DNA of 12,278 nt, from the NCBI GenBank assembly GCA_027011835.1, contig JALUZN010000102.1, positions 1 through 12,278 of the forward strand. The letters are read 5' to 3'. Position 1 is the stretch's first letter, and the number at the start of each line of letters is the position of its first letter. This document shows positions 5,780 to 12,278 of this stretch, piece after piece. Below the pieces are notes generated by a model. The model searched no databases, was not told the origin of the DNA, and saw only the letters and a program-made list of their open reading frames with translations. The position numbers were made by a program, and so were the translations under genes. Source of the stretch: Draconibacterium sp. (lineage in GTDB: Bacteria; Bacteroidota; Bacteroidia; Bacteroidales; Prolixibacteraceae).

Positions 5780-7639
5780 ATGTTTACTCTAAAAAATGAA
5801 TTTTTAATTCCTCCGTTAAAATTAGGCTATTCAAATGGCGACGGGAAAGTAAATAACAGGCACATTGATTTTTATTCGCAACGAACAAAACATGTGGGTG
5901 CCGTTGCTCTTGAGCCACTCTACCTCGACAAAGGTTTGCGCGAGCTTCCTACCCAGCTCGGAATCGACAACGACGATAAAATTGAGGGACTATCGAATCT
6001 TATTGAAACAATTCATAAAAATGGTGCTAAAGTAATTGCCCACCTCAATCATCCCGGCCGATTGGCAAACCCAAAATTACCGGGTAATTTCCACTGGTCG
6101 TCAACCAATAAACCTTGCGAAAACGGTGGAGCCACACCAGTTGCGATGACCCGCGAAATGATGGATACGGTAATTAAATTACACGTTGACACCGCCTTGC
6201 GTGCCGTAAAATGCGGATTCGATGTTATTGAAATGCAATTTGGGCACGGACATCTGTTTGCGCAATTTTTATCGCCGGCAGTAAACAATCGTACCGACCA
6301 ATACAACGGCACACTGGAAGCGAGAGCAAAATTTCCGCTCGAAGTATTACGCGCAGTAAAAGCAGCTGTAAACATACCGGTAATTGCCCGTTTAACTGCC
6401 GACGAAATTATCCCGCCCGGATTTCATTTAGACGAGATGAAACAATTTGCAAAAACAATTGAAAAAGAGGGAGTGGAAGCATTACATATTACAGCCGGTT
6501 CGGGTTGTTCTACCCCGCCATGGTTTTTTCAGCATATGTTTGTACCAAAAGGGAAAACGTGGGAACTGGCAGGAAAAATAAAAGAAGCAGTTACTATTCC
6601 GGTAATTTCGGTGGGGCAAATAAATACATTTAACGACATTGAAACCATAAAAGAAAAATACAACACCGATTACATTGCCGTGGGAAGAGCACTGGTTGCC
6701 GACCCCGATTTTATTGGGAAATACCTTAAAACAGTTGCGGGAAATGTTCGGCCGTGTCTGTCTTGTTCCGATGGCTGTTTAGGAGGAGTAAAAAAGGGAA
6801 AAGGATTGGGTTGTCTTGTTAATCCAACAGTAAACAAACAACTTTCAGCCCCCGAGAAAACCAATACACCAAAGAAAATTGCAGTAATTGGTGGCGGACT
6901 TGCCGGTATGCAAGCAGCTTGCACATTAACCGAGCGAGGCCACAAAATAACACTTTTCGAAAAAGAAAAACTTGGCGGACAATTTAATCTGGCCTGGCTT
7001 CCTCCTCATAAAAAAAGTTTACATAAACTGATTGATTTTTTTAACAACGAAATAGAACGATTACAAATTCCGGTTATTTACAAAGAGGCCACTAAAAGCG
7101 ATATTGTTGAAAGAAATTTCGACGAAATAGTTATGGCAACCGGAGCAAAACCGGTAGTTCCACTAATAAAAGGGTTAAAAGAGTTTTACTGGACAGAGTT
7201 TTTAAACGACAACGAACTGCCCCAAGATAAGCAGGTTATGGTAATTGGCGGAGGGCTAATTGGACTCGAAATGGCTGCTAAATTGGTTGAAGCAAACAAT
7301 AAAGTTATAATTGTTGAGATGCTCGACGAAATAGCACGAGGAATGGAGATGATTGAAAAAGCATTAACCGTTAAGTTCCTGAAAGAGAAAAACACAACCA
7401 TCTATTTAAACCATAAAGTTATTGAGGTTGACTACGATAAAGTTACAATTGAAAGCACCGATAACAAAACAATTACAATCGATAATATTGATAAGATTAT
7501 TGTAACTGCCGGAATGAAAAGTTATGTTCCATTCGAGCCGGACAGCAAACTTCCTGTTCATATTATTGGCGATGCACAACAGGTTGCAAAAGCCGAAGAT
7601 GCTATTAGCAACGCTTACGAATTAGCACTGAAAATATAA
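5780..7639 (+). CDS. NADH:flavin oxidoreductase, Old Yellow Enzyme/2,4-dienoyl-CoA reductase-like Fe-S flavoenzyme
   Basis: This 619-residue multidomain oxidoreductase has an FMN-binding TIM barrel (about 1-320), a [4Fe-4S] motif C326-x2-C329-x3-C333-x11-C345 with spacing identical to E. coli FadH, an FAD Rossmann motif IGGGLAG (about 370-376) and an NAD(P) motif IGGGLIG (about 489-495). Family members reduce alpha,beta-unsaturated acyl-CoA, enoates or trimethylamine-type substrates. It is shorter than FadH (672 residues). In the barrel the usual HGAHGYL...QFLSP active-site segment reads QFGHGHLFAQFLSP, so the catalytic Tyr of FadH is His158, and FadH substrate chemistry should not be assumed. 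The gene is packed between the permease (16 bases) and the third NifX-family gene (11 bases), suggesting a redox role in the locus. The substrate is unknown. Confidence 0.88.
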   Translation: MFTLKNEFLIPPLKLGYSNGDGKVNNRHIDFYSQRTKHVGAVALEPLYLDKGLRELPTQLGIDNDDKIEGLSNLIETIHKNGAKVIAHLNHPGRLANPKLPGNFHWSSTNKPCENGGATPVAMTREMMDTVIKLHVDTALRAVKCGFDVIEMQFGHGHLFAQFLSPAVNNRTDQYNGTLEARAKFPLEVLRAVKAAVNIPVIARLTADEIIPPGFHLDEMKQFAKTIEKEGVEALHITAGSGCSTPPWFFQHMFVPKGKTWELAGKIKEAVTIPVISVGQINTFNDIETIKEKYNTDYIAVGRALVADPDFIGKYLKTVAGNVRPCLSCSDGCLGGVKKGKGLGCLVNPTVNKQLSAPEKTNTPKKIAVIGGGLAGMQAACTLTERGHKITLFEKEKLGGQFNLAWLPPHKKSLHKLIDFFNNEIERLQIPVIYKEATKSDIVERNFDEIVMATGAKPVVPLIKGLKEFYWTEFLNDNELPQDKQVMVIGGGLIGLEMAAKLVEANNKVIIVEMLDEIARGMEMIEKALTVKFLKEKNTTIYLNHKVIEVDYDKVTIESTDNKTITIDNIDKIIVTAGMKSYVPFEPDSKLPVHIIGDAQQVAKAEDAISNAYELALKI

Positions 7640-7650
7640 AATAGAAAACG

Positions 7651-8091
7651 ATGAAGATTACATTTGCATTTGCACTCAACAACAACGGTATTTTTGAAAA
7701 ACGACACTTTGGCGACAGCGATAAATTTGCAATTTACACCTTCGAAAACAGTGAGTTAAAATTCCTGGAAGATATTCCAAACACGTTTAAAGAGATGGAC
7801 GAAATCCAGCAACATGGCTCGAAAAAGAAGGGAAAAGCAATCATCGCATTACTAAAAGAGAAAGAGGTTTCGGTACTGGTTTCGAAACAGTTTGGAAAGA
7901 ACATTAAAATGGTAAATCAGCATTTTATTCCGGTAATTATTTCGGAAGACGAACTCGGGCAGGTTCACGATATTATGCTAAAAAAGATTGATTGGTTTGA
8001 AGATGAACTACGAAACAGAAATAACGATTATATGCTTTTTTACATTAAAAACGGAATATTAAAAATGCATATCAAAAAAGATAAAGAATAA
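7651..8091 (+). CDS. Divergent NifX-family protein with C-terminal extension (3 of 3)
   Basis: This 146-residue protein begins with a NifX-type fold: MKITFAFALN strand, KRHFGDSDKF (residues 17-26, matching the family 'HFG..F' motif), a variable charged loop, then KGKAIIALLKEKEVSVLVS. The GGxG/GPxA glycine motif of the other two is degraded to SKQFGKN (78-84). After about residue 100 it carries an additional, highly charged 45-residue tail (KKIDWFEDELRNRNND and a short beta segment) absent from the other copies. It has no Cys. The start is 11 bases after the flavoenzyme stop, so it is probably cotranscribed with it. It may be a regulatory or partner-binding relative rather than a cluster carrier. 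Family membership is likely; the function is inference. Confidence 0.72.
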   Translation: MKITFAFALNNNGIFEKRHFGDSDKFAIYTFENSELKFLEDIPNTFKEMDEIQQHGSKKKGKAIIALLKEKEVSVLVSKQFGKNIKMVNQHFIPVIISEDELGQVHDIMLKKIDWFEDELRNRNNDYMLFYIKNGILKMHIKKDKE

Positions 8092-8140
8092 CTAATCTCA
8101 GAAAAAATATGAACCTTTGCAGCCATTACAATTTTCACAA

Positions 8141-9361
8141 ATGGCTTTAACAAAAAAAATATCGTCGCATAATTTCAAAGCATTCTTATGGCATGCTACA
8201 TTTTTGGCATTTGCTAAAAATTTTATGGATGTCGACACCATCATTCCCTCTATGATTGTTGAGTCGGGTGGCGGTGCAATGCACATTGGTATTTTAACAG
8301 CAATTATGATGGGCGGTTCGAGTTTTACACAACTCTTTTTTGCCCCCTATTTAAGCAACAAAACTTACAAGAAAAAATTTTTATTGGCTGCAATCAATAC
8401 TCGTGTTTTTGCTCTTTTCGGATTGGGAGCTTTGCTTTTTCTTCTCACCACGCAACAGCACAACTATGTTTTATGGCTGGTTTTCTTTTTCATCACAGCC
8501 TTTTCGCTTGCAGGTGCTTTTGCCAATATCAGCTATGTCGACATTTTAGGGAAGTCGGTAAATCAGGATAAGCGAAAAACTTTTTTTTCAACCACCCAAA
8601 TCATTTCGGGAGTAATAGTTTTAAGTGCGGCATTTCTGGCAAAACGAATGCTCGAGTGGAAAGAATATCCGTTAAATTACGCGTTTATGTTTTTTACCGG
8701 AGCCGTTTTGTTATTAATTGCCACAGCCGGATTTTGGAGCATTAAAGAGGTTGTTCCCTCGCAATTAAAAATTTCCGGATTAAAAGCATTTTTTAAAGTA
8801 TTAAAAACCGAATTAAAAGAGAATAAAAAACTTGTATATTTTTTAGGCTATATAAATACTCAGGGAGTTGCCATCTCTTTTCTGCCTTTTATTATTTTGT
8901 ATTCAAAACAGATGTTTCAAACCGAAAGTAGCGATGCCGGTATTTATCTGATTTACAAAGTTATTGGAGTAGTATTTGTAAGTGTTTTGGTTCTGCTCGG
9001 AGCAAAAAAAGTAAAATACAATTTGCTGCTTTTTAGCAATGTAATTCTTTCGCTTGCATTGGCCGTTTTGGCCCTACTATTAAAAGACGCCTCGTCGATA
9101 AAGTATATTTTTATTATTGGAGGAGTTGTTTACTCGCTCTTTTCTATGTCGATGAACGGACTTTTGCTCGAAGTTTCGGGGAACGAAAACCGAGCCCTGT
9201 ACACCGGTTTTGCAGGTGCAGGAAATATCCTGCCTGCCATTTTCCCATTAATTGGCGGAAGTATAATTACTGCGTTTGGGTTTAATACGTTTTTTATTCT
9301 TTTTATGGTAATAATACTGCTCGCCGCATATTTTATTTATAAAATTGATTGTAAAAAGTAA
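8141..9361 (+). CDS. Major facilitator superfamily-like transporter
   Basis: This protein is about 406 residues long with roughly twelve hydrophobic segments and a central charged loop (about 190-220) separating two six-helix halves, typical of MFS permeases. The cytosolic loop between helices 2 and 3 contains LSNKTYKKKF, a position usually held by the basic MFS motif A, though the motif itself is not clear. ATG 8141 is preferred. An in-frame TTG at 8117 would add eight residues without hydrophobic content, and the basic start MALTKKISSHNFKAFLWHA is typical of an MFS N-terminus. It starts 49 bases after the third NifX-family gene and is the last plus-strand gene before a convergent boundary. 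The substrate cannot be read from the sequence; siderophore, drug or small-molecule export are all possible. Confidence 0.78.
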   Translation: MALTKKISSHNFKAFLWHATFLAFAKNFMDVDTIIPSMIVESGGGAMHIGILTAIMMGGSSFTQLFFAPYLSNKTYKKKFLLAAINTRVFALFGLGALLFLLTTQQHNYVLWLVFFFITAFSLAGAFANISYVDILGKSVNQDKRKTFFSTTQIISGVIVLSAAFLAKRMLEWKEYPLNYAFMFFTGAVLLLIATAGFWSIKEVVPSQLKISGLKAFFKVLKTELKENKKLVYFLGYINTQGVAISFLPFIILYSKQMFQTESSDAGIYLIYKVIGVVFVSVLVLLGAKKVKYNLLLFSNVILSLALAVLALLLKDASSIKYIFIIGGVVYSLFSMSMNGLLLEVSGNENRALYTGFAGAGNILPAIFPLIGGSIITAFGFNTFFILFMVIILLAAYFIYKIDCKK

Positions 9362-9665
9362 CTCCTCTCCTATTAAATTGGGGCAAGGCTTGCGCACCCC
9401 TTAATCCGCACCGCCATATAGCAATGCAATTTTTTTGAATGTACAGTTTTCTCTACTTATAAATGGGCGCCAGTAGACGGTTTGTTCATCCGGCACTTTC
9501 GATTTTGTAAACGTTTCGAGCAGTTGCAAACGACCGGGCAGCAATGTACCACCACAACTGTAATAGATTCCATTTCCTGATATTATCACAAAAATACCCG
9601 GGAGATTTTTCCCCGGGTATTTTATATCCGAATTCAAACGATAAATTATTGCTACAAACTGATAG
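9362..9665. other. Non-coding intergenic stretch between convergent genes
   Basis: There are about 300 bases between the MFS stop and the inverted-repeat element. An open minus-strand frame (9401-9694) runs through it, but that frame passes through a strong palindromic hairpin and starts inside the repeat element, so I do not call a gene. A small GC-rich imperfect hairpin (9380-9400, GGGG with CCCC) lies just after the MFS stop and may help terminate that transcript. Otherwise I see nothing I can name. It might be debris of a lost gene. Confidence 0.5.
9591..9623. terminator. GC-rich bidirectional terminator hairpin
   Basis: A perfect 12 bp stem (9591-9602 with 9612-9623) has a CCCGGG core and a nine-base loop. 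The A/T ends of the arms provide a T run on either strand: four T on the plus strand, five on the minus strand. It lies between two convergent genes and can serve both. On the minus strand it would end the T9SS-protein transcript, with the repeat element lying in between. Confidence 0.75.
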
Positions 9666-9734
9666 TTAGGGTCTGCTGAAAAACAATTAAACATATGACA
9701 TACAGTCAGATACTATATTTAATGTTTTTATAAG

Positions 9735-9772
9735 TGCAAGCTTTTTGTCTTGTTATATTAAAAAAGCTTGCA
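9735..9772. repeat. 12 bp inverted repeat inside the element
   Basis: TGCAAGCTTTTT (9735-9746) pairs perfectly with AAAAAGCTTGCA (9761-9772) around a 14-base AT-rich loop. No T run follows on either side, so it is probably a structural part of the element rather than a terminator. Confidence 0.65.
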
Positions 9773-9800
9773 ATTATTTATTCTATGTTTCGAGTATTTT

Positions 9801-9901
9801 AACAGCTCAGCTGTACGCCATATTTGTACCTTATTCAGTTTGAAGTATTTATATACATCTGCACTTCACAAAGTTCAAATATGGCGTACATCTGAGCTGT
9901 T
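9801..9901. repeat. 26 bp near-perfect inverted repeat (cruciform-forming)
   Basis: Arms 9801-9826 and 9876-9901 are complementary at 25 of 26 positions (the mismatch is 9811 with 9891). They enclose a 49-base loop that has its own TGAAGT/ACTTCA stem (9841-9846 with 9863-9868). The right arm runs directly into the right terminal repeat of the element. The structure could form a cruciform or a stable hairpin RNA on either strand. Confidence 0.8.
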
Positions 9902-9974
9902 CAGCAAACCCTAATTAATTGAAAAAACTGCAAAGCAATATTCTTCAACCTTTAATACTGCCTGACAACAACAG

Positions 9975-12158
9975 CTATTTTACAATAATCTTTTTTGTTG
10001 TAACTCCTTCATCTCCTGCACTTATTCGTAAAAAATATATTCCTGCGGTTAAATTATTTACACTCCACAATGTTTTAAATTCTCCTTTATAAACCTTACG
10101 ATTAACAATGGTCTCAACAGTTTTTCCGGTGTAATCAATTGCATCAATTTTCACGTTTGTTGCCTTTGTTAATTCGAAATCGATAGTAACATTTGTCTTA
10201 ACCGGATTTGGATAGATAGCCACGTGGAATTTATTTAAATCAATTTTTTTGGCCGAAGTAATATGAAAATGGAGTTGTGCTTCGGCAGCAAAAACAGGTG
10301 CAAGTTGATTGGGTTGTTCTGCCAAATACGGAATGCCGTCATTATCAGAATCACTGCCCGACTCTCCTGTAGGTCCAAACTCGGCCAACTGCATTTTATT
10401 GGCAACTCGTTTAAAGAATCCGGTATAAATTGCCGGTGCTTCTGTTTTATTTCCAACTAAAGCAGCTTCGCGTAAACCACCGGTAATTACGGCAAAATTA
10501 AATGGTGTGTAAGTTGCCATCGAATTCCCAGCTTCGGTAAGAAATGCATTTTCAGTTGCCACATAAAAGTTAGCAATTAAATAGTCGTACGCCTCGTTTG
10601 CTGCATCGAGATAGTCTGTATTGCTTGTTAACGTGTATGCAGCATACAATCCGCGTGCTGCTGCGGCCTGTGTTTCGGCTGTTTTGGGAGAATTGTCGGC
10701 TCCCGATCCAATGGTAAAACTGTTAAAATACCCACCATCCGCATCTTTTAACGAATTCATTAAAAACTGACTCTGCGCATTAACAGCATCGAGTGCTTTT
10801 TGCTCGAGCGGAGTACCTGCAAATTCCTCCTTCATTTTCGACAAAACCATTACAATATAGCCGGCATTTACAGTACTTATTTTTGTTCCCTGCTGCACTG
10901 TGCCTCCCGACAAGCCCGAAGTATTCACAAATGTTTTCTCTGTTTTATTAAAGTGCATGGCCATTAAATTCATAAAAATGACTTTACTGGTTCCTTTCAT
11001 TAAATCAAACGGGCCGGCAACTCCGGTTTCCGCCATTGGTGCGGGGAATGGATTACCGTCGAAAACATCGTGATAGGCAAAATGTGTTACATCGCTGTTA
11101 TTATCCGGATCCATCATATTTTTATAGTTTAGCGTTCCCCATAAATACGAAAGTTGGTCGAATATATCGCTCGAAGCATCTGTTACCTCCATTGCAGTAA
11201 CTTTTGGCGGCAACATGGTTCCCGAAGCTCCTTCTGTTATCGCAATATGGTGCGGAAAATATTTTATACCGTCTTCAGGATTATAGGTCGACGGTTCAAC
11301 TTTTCCCAACTGCGTGCCGTCGTATGCCAAAGCATTAATTAAAAAAACGGTTTTGTTAATTGCCTCAGCAGTTAACACCTGGCCAATAAATCCATCGATG
11401 GCACTACCTCCGTAAAACACATTATTATCGGGGTCGAAATTGGGGCTTCCTGTCGAATCGGGCGATACAGTTCCATCGGGGTCAATTCCATTATCATCGG
11501 CATCGTGAAAGCCACCAAGCATATCTTGTGCCCACAAATATTGTTTCATTAATGCCTGTCCCATTGCTCCTAGATTTAGCGTTTTATCCATTTTGCTTCT
11601 GTCCCATCGTAACGACGAAAAATCCATTGTAAAGTCGGATGCTGGTGCCTGGGAAAGATGTGGATCACCACTTACAAATTCGGCAAATTGCGGAAATGGA
11701 TTTTTGGGCGGAGTTTGGTTCGCGAGCATTCCAAAATGCATAATGTTCTTCATTAAAATATCGTCCTCCTTAACTCCGTTTTTCATTCCGTCAGTATATG
11801 TACCATCAAAATCATCGGGCATCATTGCTGCCATTTTCTTAATTACTGGCCCCCACATTAAGTGCAGTCCTATTCCCGAGCGCGAAACAACAGTTCCCAA
11901 TAAATAGCGCGAGTATTCGTAGTTTTCAATTCCCAATGTATAAGCAATAGAATCGGGAGCGTCTAAAACGGCAGGGTCGAGAAAATCAAGATTATACCCC
12001 AGAGCTTCGGCAAAGGGTTCGCCGCTTTCGTTAATTTCGTTGGCAAGCAACATTTGGTCACGTGTAGAGAACAGGTCGGTAGAAGTAACAACAACTTGCG
12101 AATGCAATAGTGAGCTGAACAATGTAAAACTCAAAATAAAAGTAAATAATGTTTTCAT
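9975..12158 (-). CDS. Secreted protein with T9SS C-terminal sorting domain, function unknown
   Basis: This 727-residue exported protein starts at MKTLFTFILSFTLFSSLLHS, a clear signal peptide with cleavage near residue 20. I chose this ATG over an in-frame upstream one because the latter would put 25 polar residues before the signal. The last 80 residues (from about HVAIYPNPVKTNVTIDFEL) form a type A Por/T9SS sorting domain ending in GIYFLRI...KKIIVK, so it should cross the outer membrane by the type IX system and be anchored or released. Two Asp-rich stretches, HDADDNGIDPDG and GSDSDNDGIPYL, look like calcium-binding thrombospondin-type-3-like loops. The middle (SQFLMNSLKDADGGYFN and the following Ala-rich helices) resembles helical-toroid folds of glycan-active proteins, but I recognise no catalytic motif. 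It is transcribed convergently with the metal-cluster locus and is probably unrelated to it. Confidence 0.85.
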   Translation of the reverse strand: MKTLFTFILSFTLFSSLLHSQVVVTSTDLFSTRDQMLLANEINESGEPFAEALGYNLDFLDPAVLDAPDSIAYTLGIENYEYSRYLLGTVVSRSGIGLHLMWGPVIKKMAAMMPDDFDGTYTDGMKNGVKEDDILMKNIMHFGMLANQTPPKNPFPQFAEFVSGDPHLSQAPASDFTMDFSSLRWDRSKMDKTLNLGAMGQALMKQYLWAQDMLGGFHDADDNGIDPDGTVSPDSTGSPNFDPDNNVFYGGSAIDGFIGQVLTAEAINKTVFLINALAYDGTQLGKVEPSTYNPEDGIKYFPHHIAITEGASGTMLPPKVTAMEVTDASSDIFDQLSYLWGTLNYKNMMDPDNNSDVTHFAYHDVFDGNPFPAPMAETGVAGPFDLMKGTSKVIFMNLMAMHFNKTEKTFVNTSGLSGGTVQQGTKISTVNAGYIVMVLSKMKEEFAGTPLEQKALDAVNAQSQFLMNSLKDADGGYFNSFTIGSGADNSPKTAETQAAAARGLYAAYTLTSNTDYLDAANEAYDYLIANFYVATENAFLTEAGNSMATYTPFNFAVITGGLREAALVGNKTEAPAIYTGFFKRVANKMQLAEFGPTGESGSDSDNDGIPYLAEQPNQLAPVFAAEAQLHFHITSAKKIDLNKFHVAIYPNPVKTNVTIDFELTKATNVKIDAIDYTGKTVETIVNRKVYKGEFKTLWSVNNLTAGIYFLRISAGDEGVTTKKIIVK

Positions 12159-12278
12159 GTTTTTAATTTTTAGATTTAAAATTCTGTTTTGCTTGTACAG
12201 AGAGTCGCAGAAACCGGAGAAACCTTGCAGCAAAAAAGAAGAAACAGTTCAACACGACTGAAAATGAGCACCTTGAGG
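12159..12278 (-). promoter_or_regulatory. Upstream region of the T9SS-protein gene
   Basis: This holds the 120 bases upstream of the minus-strand start. The leader next to the ATG is A/T-rich without a Shine-Dalgarno, as expected for the phylum. I find no clear TAnnTTTG element, so the promoter is either degenerate or outside the window. Confidence 0.25.

Larger units (their letters stand above)
9666..9914. mobile_element. Candidate miniature inverted-repeat element (about 250 bp, non-coding)
   Basis: The ends are imperfect inverted repeats of 15 bases: TTAGGGTCTGCTGAA (9666-9680) and TTCAGCAAACCCTAA (9900-9914), differing at one position. If the boundary is placed at GGGTCTGCTGAA, both ends abut a TA dinucleotide, compatible with a TA target duplication as made by IS630/Tc1-mariner-type elements. 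The interior holds two more long inverted repeats and no coding potential. It sits between the T9SS gene and its likely terminator. It could instead be a relic of an insertion sequence or a structured non-coding RNA locus. No transposase lies in the window. Confidence 0.5.

Noticed and set aside
8109..8150. Thirteen-codon leader frame (MNLCSHYNFHKWL) overlapping the MFS start
   Set aside because: No Shine-Dalgarno, no attenuator-like hairpins after it, and such short frames are expected by chance; kept only as a remote coupling possibility.
9380..9400. GGGG...CCCC hairpin after the MFS gene
   Set aside because: The stem is short and interrupted and no T run follows; too weak to call as a terminator on its own.
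9401..9694. Open minus-strand frame of 97 codons between the convergent genes
   Set aside because: It crosses a perfect GC-rich terminator hairpin, begins inside the inverted-repeat element, and has no recognisable domain; most likely a chance frame.

Overview
The window looks like a chromosomal segment of an environmental, probably anaerobic member of the Bacteroidota (a Bacteroidales/Marinilabiliales-like lineage is my guess). The reasons are AT-rich intergenic DNA, mostly Shine-Dalgarno-poor starts, a TAnnTTTG-type promoter element at the left edge, and a large secreted protein on the minus strand with a C-terminal type IX secretion (Por) sorting domain. No rRNA, tRNA, CRISPR array or intact transposase gene was found.

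Positions 108-9361 hold fourteen plus-strand genes, most in tight operon spacing. The core is a metal-cluster locus: three proteins of the NifX/predicted Fe-Mo-cofactor-binding family (108-425, 1484-1816, 7651-8091), two tandem MinD/Mrp-type ATPases with inserted 2x[4Fe-4S] ferredoxin domains (2302-4037), a single-cluster ferredoxin (4049-4240) and a DUF59/MIP18-type Fe-S assembly protein (4274-4567). Between and around them sit a DUF5320-like Gly/Arg-rich protein, a Gly-rich zinc-ribbon protein, a cupin and a TrmO-like methyltransferase. The second half adds a PF11449-like (ArsP_2) membrane permease, an Old Yellow Enzyme/2,4-dienoyl-CoA reductase-like Fe-S flavoenzyme and an MFS transporter. 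No nitrogenase genes (nifHDK, nifEN) or radical-SAM nifB are present. The nearest known parallel I can name is the orp (orange protein, Mo-Cu cluster) locus of Desulfovibrio, which also pairs NifX-family proteins with MinD-ferredoxin ATPases.

My working model, which is inference, is as follows. The ATPase pair, fed with electrons by the small ferredoxin and helped by the DUF59 protein, assembles or loads a metal-sulfur cluster onto the NifX-family carriers. The Cys/Gly-rich small proteins and the cupin act as accessory metal-handling factors. The permease and the flavoenzyme link the locus to metal or oxyanion export and redox chemistry.

Positions 9362-9974 are non-coding and lie between convergent transcription units. 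They contain a GC-rich bidirectional terminator-like hairpin and a roughly 250 bp element bounded by 15 bp imperfect terminal inverted repeats with a possible TA target duplication. The element contains two further long inverted repeats and looks like a miniature transposable element or relic. Positions 9975-12158 (minus strand) encode the 727-residue T9SS-exported protein of unknown function.
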